From CAVOGJ01 sp963695405 (GTDB lineage: Bacteria > Planctomycetota > Planctomycetia > Pirellulales > Pirellulaceae), in NCBI GenBank assembly GCA_963695405.1, contig CAVOGJ010000003.1, positions 310,001 to 374,000 of the forward strand: a DNA stretch of 64,000 nucleotides, written 5' to 3'. A model generated the notes under the pieces. The model saw only the letters and a program-made list of their open reading frames with translations, did not search any database and was not told where the DNA came from. This document shows, in pieces, positions 1-9,814 of this stretch (the stretch's first letter is position 1; the number at the start of each line of letters is the position of its first letter). A program made the translations under genes and the position numbers.

Positions 1-92
1 TGGCGGGCACCGAGCCAATCCTTAACGAGGGTGGAGAAGGTTGTTACGGCTCGCCTTTCTTTCTTTAGCAAACAGGGGATGATCGAATCACC

Positions 93-561
93 ATGGACCC
101 AGTGACCCAATGGATACTCTTACTCCAGCTCAGCGGCGACGCTGGCGATGGGCGGCCTGATCTGGTTCGTTCAGATTGTGCATTATCCTCTTTTCGCGCA
201 GGTGGGGCGTGACGCCTTTCGTCGCTATGAAATGGATCACCAGCGGCTGACCGCATTTGTAGTCGCCCCCCTCATGCTCACGGAATTGGCGACGGCCGTG
301 CTGATGCTGTGGTGGCGGCCGGCCGGCGTGGGAATGATCGAGGTCTGGATCGGCTTGGCTCTGCTCGTTTCCATTTGGGTCATGACGTATACGGTTCAAG
401 TCCCCCAGCATGCGTCGCTCGTACTCTCCTACGACGTTGGTCTGCAACAGCAGCTGGTTTTTGGAAACTGGTATCGAACGTTTGCCTGGACAGCCCGCGC
501 CGTCCTGGTGCTGTGGATGCTAGGACAGGTCTTCACGGCCATTACCACGACATCCGCCTGA
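93..561 (+). CDS. Small integral membrane protein, unknown function (frameshifted)
   Basis: About 155 residues once a single extra base near 135 is removed. The N-terminus (MDPVTQWILLLQLS) is read from the ATG at 93. The rest (from SATLAMGGLIWFVQIVHYP) is in the next frame, and joining them gives one continuous first membrane helix. Four hydrophobic segments are visible, and 'GLIWFVQIVHYPLF' near the first helix is a recognisable conserved stretch of a small uncharacterised bacterial membrane family. No catalytic motif is seen. It stands alone, converging on the SulP gene. If the frameshift is real, translation could only start at the ATG at 148, losing most of helix 1. Function unknown. Confidence 0.6.
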
Positions 562-607
562 CGTGTTGGCCGCGAGTCGGTCGACGGGAGGGAACATTCC
601 GTACTGC

Positions 608-708
608 TGACGGCGGCGCGGAAAATGACCCCTCGTCACCCCCAGTACCTCGGAAATCGCCCAGTACTTGACACCTGCTCAGTAGCATTGGCCGCGCCGG
701 CGTCAATA
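608..708 (+). repeat. Dispersed repeat, copy 1
   Basis: A 101-bp block that matches the reverse complement of 12732-12832 without gaps, with about 13 mismatches by eye (roughly 87% identity). Both copies end in GCCGCGCCGGCGTCAATA. This copy lies between two convergent genes. It is not inside any credible gene; reading frames through it yield only peptide shadows that look alike at the two sites. Confidence 0.8.
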
Positions 709-782
709 AGAGCGATTGGCTGGAATCGCTCGTCGCGCGGGAATAAGGGAACGTTGCGAACGGCGCTGCTCGTCGACAACGA

Positions 783-2780
783 CTACACCGATACGACATC
801 AGACTGCTCGCTTTCCTGTGGCGTGAAGTGCCCGACGCAGGAAACCTGAACCGTTTCCACGCAAGCGGTAAGCCGGTGCTCAGCGTGAATTTCACGCCGC
901 AGAAAATCAAGTATGCGATCGCAAACGTCGATCGGTACGACGACCTCAATCCGTACGACTTCGTCTTGCGCTGGGCGGCCGTTCTCGAGATTGCGTCTGC
1001 CGGCACCGTAGCAGGGCATGGCGGTATAGCCGCTTGCACCGCACCGCACGAATTCCTTTTCCAGCCACTCCTCCAGCGACTTTTCGGCAATCACTGTCAC
1101 GCGGCGGACGGTTGCGAGTCCCCGTCGCCGGGCCGCATGGGCGTTATCGGCCAATGGCTGCAAGACCTCGAGTCCCCGCACCTCGAATTTCAACCCCTCT
1201 TGTTTAAACAGATCCTCCATTTCGTCCAGCTTCTCCATCACGCTATGGTCGACCAACTGGGTATTGGAGACATCCACGATCAGGTTGCGATGTTGCACCA
1301 AGCCGACCTGTTCGATCTGGCGACGGAAGGGAATCCAATTACTGAAAACGGCCGAATGATGAGCCAGGATGATGCTGGTGTTGTCATCGATATCCTGAAC
1401 TTCGAGATATGGCTTGAACAACGACTTGAGTGGCACACCGTTGTAGACATGGATGATCATCTTCAGCGCGATGCCGGCGGCGACACCCACGAGCAGGTCG
1501 GTTGCTAACACAACAATCAACGTCGTGAGAAAGATCGCCAGTTGTTCCTTACCAATTCGATACACGTGAACGAACTCGTTGGGGTGCGCTAGGCGGTAGC
1601 CGGTGTAAACCAGCATGGCAGCGAGCGCGGCCAACGGAATCCGATGGAGGACAGTAGGAATCAGTGCCACGCAAAGCAGCAGCATGACCCCGTGCCACAT
1701 ATCGGCAAAGCGGGTACGGGCTCCGTTGTCGATATTGGCTTTGGAACGAACGATCTCCGAAATCATCGGCAGCCCGCCGACGCTGGCGGCGCAGAGATTC
1801 GCCACACCCACGGCCAGCACGTCTCGATCCATGCTCGTCTTGCGTTTCCATGGGTCGAGCAAATCAACTGCCTTGGCACTCAACAGCGATTCGAGGCTGC
1901 CAATGATGAAGAACATGAACACCCACTTCCAGGCCTTGGGCTGCTGGAGCGCTGAAAATTCCGGAAACGTGATGTCCTTGAACATGCCACCGACTTCCGT
2001 CGGCATCTTCACAAGGTACTGCTCACTCAGCTGATACTTGTGCTCCTGCAGGGTGTAGGAATGGGTATGCATCAAGTCGAATGCCATCCCCATAGGCACG
2101 GCGACCAGCAGCACCACGAGCGGAGCCGGAATGGCTCGGAGCGGTTTCACTCTCTTGGTTGCCAGAGGCCAGAGGAACATGATGAGAATACTCACAATGC
2201 CGATGGCGGCGATTGCCGGATTGGCCTCGGCAATGTACTGCGGAAATTGCCGCAGCATTTTCAGCGGTTCGCCACTGGCTGAAACTCCTAACGCCACCGG
2301 AAACTGCTTGATGATGATAATGACGCCGATGGCGGCCAACATGCCATGCACTGCCGAGATCGGAAAGAATTCACCCAGAATGCCGGCTCGCACCAAACCG
2401 AAGATAATCTGCAGGACGGCGGCGGCGACGCCGATGGCCAGGGCTGCCTTGTAAGCCGCCATATCGGTCTCGGTCCAGCCGCCGGTCATGCCATTGCCGC
2501 CGAAATCCTCGATGCAACCGATGGCAATCACGATCAAGCCAGCGGCTGGTCCCTTGATGGTAAGTTCGCTATTGCTGATGAACGTCGTGAGAATGGAACC
2601 GATGATCGCCGTAAAAATTCCAGCGATCGGTGGATATCCGCAGGCGAGCGAAATTCCCAGGCAGAGCGGCAAGGCGATCAGAAATACGAGGAAGCCCGAG
2701 ACTGCATCGTATTTGAAGTACTTGACAAAACCAGCGGCATTTCCGCGTGGAATTTTCAGTGCGCCGGAGCTAGTTGACAT
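783..2780 (-). CDS. SulP-family anion (probable bicarbonate) transporter with STAS and C-terminal PII-like domain
   Basis: About 665 residues. Residues 20-460 hold the SulP core, with about a dozen hydrophobic segments and motifs such as 'CLGISLACGYPPIAGIFTAII' near the start. A STAS-like domain follows at about 470-550, containing 'NLIVDVSNTQLVDHSVMEKL'. Residues about 558-649 then resemble a PII/SbtB-type fold: an opening strand 'RRVTVIAE', a T-loop-like 'GYTAMPCYGAG' stretch, 'VRIEVVVPIDVCDRIL', and a final 'TACVETVQV' strand. The ATG at 2780 is chosen because it overlaps the stop of the preceding gene by 11 bases and starts the conserved part; the longer reading is low-complexity. Last gene of the dab operon, which argues for bicarbonate rather than sulfate as substrate. 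PII-like proteins such as SbtB gate bicarbonate transporters, so this may be a built-in regulator. Substrate and ligand are inferred. Confidence 0.85.
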   Translation of the reverse strand: MSTSSGALKIPRGNAAGFVKYFKYDAVSGFLVFLIALPLCLGISLACGYPPIAGIFTAIIGSILTTFISNSELTIKGPAAGLIVIAIGCIEDFGGNGMTGGWTETDMAAYKAALAIGVAAAVLQIIFGLVRAGILGEFFPISAVHGMLAAIGVIIIIKQFPVALGVSASGEPLKMLRQFPQYIAEANPAIAAIGIVSILIMFLWPLATKRVKPLRAIPAPLVVLLVAVPMGMAFDLMHTHSYTLQEHKYQLSEQYLVKMPTEVGGMFKDITFPEFSALQQPKAWKWVFMFFIIGSLESLLSAKAVDLLDPWKRKTSMDRDVLAVGVANLCAASVGGLPMISEIVRSKANIDNGARTRFADMWHGVMLLLCVALIPTVLHRIPLAALAAMLVYTGYRLAHPNEFVHVYRIGKEQLAIFLTTLIVVLATDLLVGVAAGIALKMIIHVYNGVPLKSLFKPYLEVQDIDDNTSIILAHHSAVFSNWIPFRRQIEQVGLVQHRNLIVDVSNTQLVDHSVMEKLDEMEDLFKQEGLKFEVRGLEVLQPLADNAHAARRRGLATVRRVTVIAEKSLEEWLEKEFVRCGASGYTAMPCYGAGRRNLENGRPAQDEVVRIEVVVPIDVCDRILDFLRREIHAEHRLTACVETVQVSCVGHFTPQESEQSDVVSV

Positions 2781-4263
2781 CTTTGGTTTCCCGTTCAAAA
2801 ACTGATACCTGGTTCCATGAATTCGCGGCGAACGGTTGCTGGTCCGCTGCGTGGAGAGCCTCTGAGGAGGTGGTCGCATCGTCAACGCGTGACCGGATGA
2901 GGGCCATGGCCGCGTGGTAGCGAGAGGCCACACCCGGCTGCGGGTACAGACCGCCTCCGATGATCAATCCGGTGAGGACCAACACCGCGAATCGTTCGGG
3001 GGCCCGCACGCGAAGGGACACAGACGAGGGATGTCGAGTGCCGGTGAAGAGCCGAAAATAGGCCTGCAGAATCGCAATCCCATTCAGCGCCGCGGCGATG
3101 ACCACCGCGGTGCCGACAAACGGATAGACGGCCACGGCGCCTTCGACGAGTAATTCCGAGCCGACAAACCCGATCGTGCCGGGGAAACCGATCGAGGCCA
3201 GGCCAGTAAGTAGAAACAAGGCCGCCAGAGTCGGCGTGTGTTCGTACAGTCCGTGATAATCGGTAAGTCGCAAACGGCCCGTGCGGGCCTCAATCGATCG
3301 CAACGTCAAGCCGAATCCGCTCAGGGAGAGTCCGACAGACAGCCACACGAGCAGCGCTCCGGTCAACCCAATGGGAGTGACTAATTCCATGCCCACGAGC
3401 ACGAGCGACGAGTGACTGAGAAACAGGTAGCAGAAGAAGCGACGGGTATCGGTTTGTACCAGAGCCATGCCGGCTGCGTAGACTGCCGTGATCAGCGACA
3501 TGATCGCGATACTCTGCAGGGCCCAATCGGGGGCAAACGGCAGCACCAGCCGCATGATTGCGTAGGCCCCCATGATGGGCGTGACGTACAGCAAGGCCGT
3601 ACCAAACGTCGCCTTTTCGAATAGATCGGTCATCCAGCAATGAACCGGCACGATGCCGGTACGCAACAGCGCTCCCGCCGTGAGCAAGGCGCCGGCGAGT
3701 ACGGACAATGTCGGACGCGGGCCCGAATTGTCCGCCAATAGCCATCCCGAGACCATCAGCAGGACAAAGAGTCCCATGTGGAGTGTGTAGACACGCGTCG
3801 ATCGATTTCTGCTACGGATTTCGATCCAGGGTGGGATGGTGGCAAGTGATAGCAGGGTAATGATGACCCAAGGTTCACGACAGCTGAGTGTCGCCAACAG
3901 CAGCGATTCCGAAATCAGCATCCAGCCGAAGGAGAAGCGATGAATCTTGGCACTCAACGTCGAAAGGGCCGTCATCAAATAAATCAGGGCAGCTAATGGC
4001 AGCAAGGGCGCGCTAAGCTCGTCGATGACAAAAATATCCTGATTGAAGATCAGCTCGATGATGTCCCAGTGATCATGTGCCTCGAAGGTGTGTAGGAAAT
4101 GAAAATCCACCCATTCGCCTAATGATAAGGCTAGCGCGACTCCGCAAATGGCGATGGACCGCTTCCTCGCGACTTCCGAGTCGTGAACAAACAATATCCA
4201 CGCCGCGCCGAGCAGCGGTATCAAAATGGCTAGTTCGAGCCACGGGAAATGCGTTTCCGGCAT
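2770..4263 (-). CDS. NuoL/MrpD-like proton-conducting membrane subunit (second of two)
   Basis: About 497 residues with around fourteen hydrophobic segments and the Proton_antipo_M signature: charged residues within helices in the middle, such as 'GIVPVHCWMTDLFEKATFGTALLYVTPIMGAYA'. Related to subunits L/M/N of complex I and to DabB. It starts at an ATG that overlaps the stop of the upstream subunit gene (TGATG); a GTG three bases earlier is possible. Its stop overlaps the SulP start. In DAB systems, a NuoL-like DabB couples cation flow to the cytoplasmic DabA. Here there are two such proteins, so the complex could contain both. Which one is the true DabB cannot be decided by reading alone. 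Confidence 0.85.
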   Translation of the reverse strand: MPETHFPWLELAILIPLLGAAWILFVHDSEVARKRSIAICGVALALSLGEWVDFHFLHTFEAHDHWDIIELIFNQDIFVIDELSAPLLPLAALIYLMTALSTLSAKIHRFSFGWMLISESLLLATLSCREPWVIITLLSLATIPPWIEIRSRNRSTRVYTLHMGLFVLLMVSGWLLADNSGPRPTLSVLAGALLTAGALLRTGIVPVHCWMTDLFEKATFGTALLYVTPIMGAYAIMRLVLPFAPDWALQSIAIMSLITAVYAAGMALVQTDTRRFFCYLFLSHSSLVLVGMELVTPIGLTGALLVWLSVGLSLSGFGLTLRSIEARTGRLRLTDYHGLYEHTPTLAALFLLTGLASIGFPGTIGFVGSELLVEGAVAVYPFVGTAVVIAAALNGIAILQAYFRLFTGTRHPSSVSLRVRAPERFAVLVLTGLIIGGGLYPQPGVASRYHAAMALIRSRVDDATTSSEALHAADQQPFAANSWNQVSVFERETKDVN

Positions 4264-5654
4264 CACGTCGACCTCTCCTCAACGGCTGCCTGCAGGGGAA
4301 CTCGCTGCGACTCGCTCGTTCCCGCTCCTGAAAGCAAGTCAGTCCATTGTCGTTCTCGACGATCACACCAGCGAAAAATGCGAACAAATGGCTGCACAAA
4401 ATACTCTGACAGGAGTGCGTCGAGGTAGCCGCGTTCAAAGGACGTGCGATACAGCCAATTGCGGGCGCGATCGGGAAGCAATCGTTCCCACAGCGATGGC
4501 TCTCGCGGCAAACGCGAACCAATCGCGTCCTCCATCGAGTGGTAATCGTGTAGCAGGCTTGGGGCTCGCAGCAACTGCAGGGTCCGCAAACAGGCGTGAC
4601 CAATAATGTGAACGAGCGCCAGATAGCGGAATCCAAAACCGATTTCCGCCACGATGATGCCGACCTGGGTCAGCGACGCGAAAGCCAGTGCTGATTTGAT
4701 GTCGGTTTGAACTCGGGACGCGAACGATCCATAGACGGCCGATGCCAGCCCGATGGCCACGACCGCCACGCGGAGCAGTAGCGAGACCTCCAACAGGGGG
4801 CTGACGCGTAGTAGCAGAAAAGCGCCCAGGTGTACCGAAAGCGACCCGTAAAAGACTGCACTGGACGGTGTCGGCCCCTCCATCGCCCGCGGCAGCCAAC
4901 CGGAAAATGGGACCAGGGCCGATTTACCGGCTGCCGCCACCAGTAGCAGCAGTCCGACAAAAAGTGCCGGCGTCGGAGCAATGCTCGCCACTCCCTCCGG
5001 CCAGGGGCCTGTTCCCATCAGTCCCTCAAAGTCGCCGGCACCCGTCAGATGGTGCAGCGCCAGGGCGGCAATCAAGAAAGCTGCGTCCGCGACACGGTAA
5101 ATACTCCACACATGGATTCCGTTGCGAACAGGATTCTTGCGATCGTGAAAGAACGCCACCAGCAATGCTGACGACAAGCCAACCAATTCCCAACCGAGAA
5201 ACAGAGTTTCGATCGTTCCCGCCAGCGAAGAAAGAACCATTCCTAGCAGGAAAATCGCGTAGAAGAGAAAGAACCGCCGATAACCCGGCTCGCGATGCAA
5301 ATATCTGCTGGTGAATGCGCCGACAACTCCGCACAGTACGAATGACAGCATGACAAAGGGAATAGACAGGCGATCGAAGACAAACTTCAAGTGAAAGTGA
5401 AAGTGCTGTTCCGGGATGACAACCCAATCCCCTAATTCGATGGGGACATCACGGAGTCCCCACCGCAACATCAAGCCTAGTGTGAGGATGCAAGCGAACA
5501 GTCCCGAGAGGACCGCCACTTCCGTACAACGGGCCATGCTCCTTTCGGTCAGTGGCCGATCGAGAAGCGAACTGACGCCAAAGATCACCAGCAGTAGTGT
5601 CGGACTGGCCACAACCACCATGCCAAGAAGATTGAAGAGGAGGTCGTTGTTCAT
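4263..5654 (-). CDS. dabB: NuoL-like proton-conducting subunit, DabB candidate
   Basis: About 463 residues. It contains NuoL-type helices, including 'FDRLSIPFVMLSFVLCGVVGAFTSRYL' and 'ETLFLGWELVGLSSALLVAFFHDR'. The C-terminal 90 residues are soluble and basic, ending after 'WCDRRERQWTDLL'. The ATG at 5654 overlaps the dabA stop as ATGA, a sign of translational coupling; the longer upstream reading lies inside dabA and is not needed. Being next to dabA and closest to NuoL, this is the better candidate for DabB, the membrane partner that lets protons or sodium energise DabA. The symbol is inferred from context. Confidence 0.8.
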   Translation of the reverse strand: MNNDLLFNLLGMVVVASPTLLLVIFGVSSLLDRPLTERSMARCTEVAVLSGLFACILTLGLMLRWGLRDVPIELGDWVVIPEQHFHFHLKFVFDRLSIPFVMLSFVLCGVVGAFTSRYLHREPGYRRFFLFYAIFLLGMVLSSLAGTIETLFLGWELVGLSSALLVAFFHDRKNPVRNGIHVWSIYRVADAAFLIAALALHHLTGAGDFEGLMGTGPWPEGVASIAPTPALFVGLLLLVAAAGKSALVPFSGWLPRAMEGPTPSSAVFYGSLSVHLGAFLLLRVSPLLEVSLLLRVAVVAIGLASAVYGSFASRVQTDIKSALAFASLTQVGIIVAEIGFGFRYLALVHIIGHACLRTLQLLRAPSLLHDYHSMEDAIGSRLPREPSLWERLLPDRARNWLYRTSFERGYLDALLSEYFVQPFVRIFRWCDRRERQWTDLLSGAGTSESQRVPLQAAVEERST

Positions 5655-8600
5655 CGCTGTGCCACCGACTCCTCGGCCTGAATGGACGCAAAACCAAGAT
5701 GTTCGCGCCACCCGCGGTACCAGCAGAACGAGGAAGCGGTCATGGGCAAATCATCTGACTCGAGCTGATAAGCTTGAAAGTCATTATTTTCGAACAGTTT
5801 CACCTGGGATGACGCTGCGTCGAGCAGTGCCAGCTGAACCCAGCCTCCGCGAACCAGTTGCGCGATGGGCTCATTTTGGGCAATGATCCGCTGCAGCGCC
5901 GCCGGAGTGGATTCGATGACGAACAACAGCCGCATCGGCTCGTGGATCTCAACCATTTGCCACGGCAATCCAGGTCGCAGATCGCTGGCCGCCCCGTCCA
6001 TCACTCCCAGCAAAGAAGTCACGTTGTGCGGTAATTTCGTGCCACAGCCATATCCGTATGGATCGAGGTATGAAAAGTAATACTCGAGATTAATGCCCGC
6101 GCAGACGGGAATCACCGCCTGCAGCAATCGCTCAAGGATGGAACTCTGCTCGTCATCCTGGCCCGGATCATAGGAGGTCAAGAAGGCGCGTCGATCAAGA
6201 AACAACCCGCGGCTCCATTCGCGTCGCCCGACGAAACAAAGCGCATTTGTGGCGTGCCCAAGTTCTGGTCTGGTCTGGGAGAGGTCGACAGCGCGGCCCT
6301 CGACATGCCTCAGCGCCTCTTGGGGCGTCAGTGTGAGACTGGCCGATTCAAACCGACGGCACCGCTCATGCGCGTTCCGACTGGCGGCCTGCTCCAAATT
6401 GTCCTTGGCCCGTTCAAACAATTGCCGATGCGTTACGGCGATACGGTCGAGGTCGTAGTAAGCGACGCTGTCGTCGCAGGTATTATGGTAACCTCCCACA
6501 AAAGTAACATCAGCCGGCACCATCAAGCCCCGATTTTCCAGGAGGCTCCGCACGCGAGGATCGTTAGCCATCTGGGCAAAGGCGCGGGCATTCGGGCCGC
6601 CTCGGCCACCGCCACAAGCACCACAATCGTATGCGGCCTCGTGGGGGTTGTTGAGACTGGACGAACCGTGGCCGCAGATAATGATCAGCGGCGCGAATAG
6701 CTTGCCACTGCCCAGGCCAATGGCGCGGAGACCACCCTCGACAATCCGAGCCATTTCGTCGACCGAATAGCCCAATTGTCCATTTTCCGAACCGGGTTCG
6801 CTCTCCATCCGCTCTAAACGCAATTGGGTAATCGGTGGCTCGACGATGCGGCCAAAGGTACGAAGCATGCGAGCGGTAATGCGGGGAAACAAGACGCGAG
6901 CCACCAGCGGGAAAGCGGCCAAGGATCCGAACAGGCCCGCCAACAAACCACCGGCGATCGTCCTCGTCCCCAGATGCGTGCGGTGCGTCGCTTGGCCAAT
7001 GCGACGCCGCGCCTCCGCCCGACGTCGGCTCGACCGTTCCAGCGAGTAAACCGGCTCCTCGACGACATAATGCTGCGGCTTGATATTGACTGGACAGAGT
7101 GGACGAAAATGAGCCTCGGTCGCGCCACGGTAATACATCGCCACACCAAAGAATCCAGCGACCCCGAAGGTCTCGCATTCCGGATCGCATTCCTCGATAT
7201 GACGCCGAAACGACTCCTCTCGGTCGTCAATACAGCACACGACCTGATAGGCAGGTCGGGGACGATCCTGGGCGACCTCGCTCCCTTTCGCCGTCGCTAT
7301 CTGCTGACGGACGCGGTGCGAATGAATGGACACGGCATCGAGCGATTCGTTGCGATATTTGCGTTCGAAAGCCAATTGATAGGCTCTTCGTCGCTGGACA
7401 CTGGAAAAGGCATCGATCTCACCCATCAAGCGAGACCATTGCGGAGGCGAAAGCTCAAGCAATTGTTGGGGGCTCCAGCCACGCAGCTGCGCTAGCTGGA
7501 ACACATGAAACGCCCGGGGGCGCAGGATACCATAAGAGCGGTTGTGCAATTGCTGCTCAGCGAAGCGGCGAAATCCGCGTAAGGGCCCCTGAAATTCCAA
7601 ATGCTCCGAGATTGCGTACTGGAGCGCACAAGCGTTCGAGAATCAGCCGCACGGCCAGAAAACCCGCCAAACTGCCTGGCGGCGCCGGATGGGGGGCCCA
7701 GGCGGCATTGGTCTCCATCTGCCAGACCATTCCCGCCCAGCCCGGCAGAGCCAACAGCGTCTGGGTGATGAAGTGGTCGCGCTCGTCATCGCTCACTCCC
7801 AGCGCCGCTAACGACTCGGCAATCGACGCGAGAGGATCGAGCCGTTCATCGGTGATCCGCTGCAATTCGCTCGCCAGTCCTTGGAGCCAGCGAGTCGGCT
7901 CGATGATCTGATCACGATACAACTCGAAAAAGGACGGCAGAAAACCCGCTTCTCGCCGCGGCAGCGACCAATGAGCGAATCCCTGATCGAGAAAGACCGA
8001 ACAAAAGCGGATCAACACTTCGTGGACCAGTTCGTCCGTATCCACATTGGTCAATTCGCGCATGGCATCCCGATGACGAAGCACGGCGGCCGCATGACGA
8101 TCTTCTAGCGAGTCGGCCCAGTCCACGCCCAAGATGCACACTCGCCACAAGAGTTCGACCGTCACCGCCTCCCACCGTGTGTCACTCCACGATTCAATCG
8201 ACGATTCGTCGAATTGTCGGACAAGCTCATTCAGACTACACTCATTCTGCAATACGCCTCGATCTCCATTTCGAAGATCACGCATTACCCAACGGCGAGT
8301 ACTCGCCACCATCTGCTCGCAAATAGGAGGCGGACAATCGCGGCGAAATTTTTGTAAAGCGTCCGATTCGTATAGTGCCCATTCCAATTCCGCATCGGTA
8401 CCCGCCACCATCGATTGCTGGAGCATGGCCAACCGTAAGGAATACCGGGTACCTAGACAAGCCACGAGGGCACTGGCCTCGTCGCCCAGATCATTCAGCA
8501 GCACCGACTCGAGGTCTGCATTGCGAATGCGACCCTTGTCCAGAAGTTGACGATACCGGTCTTCGGGCAAGTACGAATGACAACCAAACGTCTGACCGCC

Positions 8601-8756
8601 GGACCGCACGCCCTCATCAAACGACTGATGCTCAAAGGCGTGCAAGGTGTTGTGATGTACGAAAACCGTGATCGGACCCTGCGCCGGGAGCAGATGTGCC
8701 GCGTGCTCGATGGCGCGCTGCAAATCGTCATGAGAATGACACCGCGCGACGGTCAT
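5651..8756 (-). CDS. dabA: DabA (DUF2309) inorganic-carbon uptake subunit (frameshifted)
   Basis: About 1034 residues after removing one extra base near 7617; the two halves join as '...LAGFLAVRLILER' into 'QYAISEHLEFQGPL'. The N-terminal half has the family motif 'GPITVFVHHNTLHAFEH'. The C-terminal half has the zinc-site pieces seen in characterised DabA, a beta-carbonic-anhydrase-like set: Cys and Asp in 'VVCCIDDREE', the His of 'ICGHGSSS', and a Cys 15 residues later in 'DCGACGG'. All four are present. DabA is thought to hydrate CO2 in the cytoplasm, driven by its membrane partner. The ATG at 8756 is used; upstream in-frame starts up to 8852 are possible but poorly conserved in character. 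First gene of the dab operon. Confidence 0.88.
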
Positions 8757-9148
8757 CTTGTCTTCAACTTCGGTCGACACGCTGCTACCGCATCTCCTTC
8801 TTCTGTCCGCCCGCTCGAGCGAGCGGTTGAGGTGGGAATGAATTTCCGCCAATCCCCATAGAGGGCAATCGCTGTGCCAAACCCTGCCAGCGGCTCCGAA
8901 CGGCCGGGGCCGGCTTGGGCGGGGCCCGCGGGAGGGCCGGTCAAGGAGCCAAGGAAGGCCCCCCTCCCCTGAACAGATGGCACCTCCGCGAAACTTCCTC
9001 GGCCAACGCGGGCCGCTCGAATCGGCCGGAGGCCGCGAAATTTGTTATCATCTAAGTGCTTGAGGTCGTACTGCCGACCATCGCATGTGCAGATTCTTGC
9101 ACGCGTCGTGCAATCCGCTGCACATGGATCAGCTCAAGGGAACTCCGC
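8757..9148. promoter_or_regulatory. Divergent promoter region between dabA and carbonic anhydrase
   Basis: 392 bases with no credible gene. It must contain the promoters of both the minus-strand dab operon and the plus-strand carbonic anhydrase-kinase-regulator operon. A sigma54-like pattern is visible on the minus strand at 8871-8888, but the spacing between its GG and GC is nine, not ten (see rejected items). No clear operator palindrome was found. Confidence 0.5.
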
Positions 9149-9814
9149 ATGCAGAAACTTGTGGCCGGTATCCACGCCTTTCAGAAGGAACATTTCAGCC
9201 GCGACCAGAAGCTGTTCGAGACGCTGGCCGAAGGGCAGCATCCACTGGCGCTGTTTATCACTTGTTCCGACTCGCGCATCGACCCCAGTCGGCTGACGCA
9301 AACACGTCCTGGGGAGTTGTTTATTCAGCGGACGGCCGGCAACATTATCCCCCCGTATGGGGCAGTGTTTGGGGGCGAGGCGGCCACGATCGAGTATGCC
9401 GTCACCGCGCTCAAGGTCAAGGACCTGATCGTCTGCGGTCACTCTCACTGCGGGGCGATGGCAGGTCTGCTGAGCCCGGAGAGCGTCGAGGGCATGCCTG
9501 CCGTCCGCGCATATTTGAGCTATGCCGAAGCGACTCGGAGAATTGTCCAGGAAAACTACGGACATCTCTCAGACTCACGGGCACGACTGACACTGACGGT
9601 TGAGGAAAACGTCCTCGTGCAATTGGAGAACCTACGGACCCATCCCTGCGTGGCCGCTGCAGTAGGCCGGCATGATCTGAAGCTCCACGGCTGGGTCTAC
9701 AAATTCGAAACGGGCGATGTATTTGCATTCGATCCGGACAAGGGACAATTCCTCCCGATCGAGGAAGCCAGTCCGCCGGTGTCCCAACCCGATCGCATTC
9801 TTCCCCCGATTTGA
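9149..9814 (+). CDS. Beta-class carbonic anhydrase
   Basis: About 221 residues. The zinc and active-site residues are intact: Cys39-x-Asp41-x-Arg43 in 'CSDSR', and His98 and Cys101 in 'CGHSHCGA'. It interconverts CO2 and bicarbonate in the cytoplasm (no signal peptide is seen). The ATG at 9149 is taken because the protein then starts like other family members (MQKLVAGIHAFQ); the longer reading adds 31 residues without family character. Its stop overlaps the histidine kinase start as TGATG, so the two are co-translated. It is divergent from the dab operon. A cytosolic carbonic anhydrase could short-circuit a bicarbonate pool unless it is controlled or complexed, so its link to a sensor system is notable. 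Confidence 0.93.
   Translation: MQKLVAGIHAFQKEHFSRDQKLFETLAEGQHPLALFITCSDSRIDPSRLTQTRPGELFIQRTAGNIIPPYGAVFGGEAATIEYAVTALKVKDLIVCGHSHCGAMAGLLSPESVEGMPAVRAYLSYAEATRRIVQENYGHLSDSRARLTLTVEENVLVQLENLRTHPCVAAAVGRHDLKLHGWVYKFETGDVFAFDPDKGQFLPIEEASPPVSQPDRILPPI

Noticed and set aside
542..1090. Reading frame of 182 codons on the minus strand
   Set aside because: It overlaps the SulP gene in another frame and the dispersed repeat; the similar peptide at 12660-12866 comes from the second repeat copy, not from a conserved protein.
8871..8888. Sigma54-like promoter upstream of dabA on the minus strand (TGGCAGGGTTTGGCA)
   Set aside because: The conserved GG and GC are separated by nine bases, not the ten that sigma54 requires. 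Possible only if a base is missing in the assembly, whereas all other errors here are extra bases.
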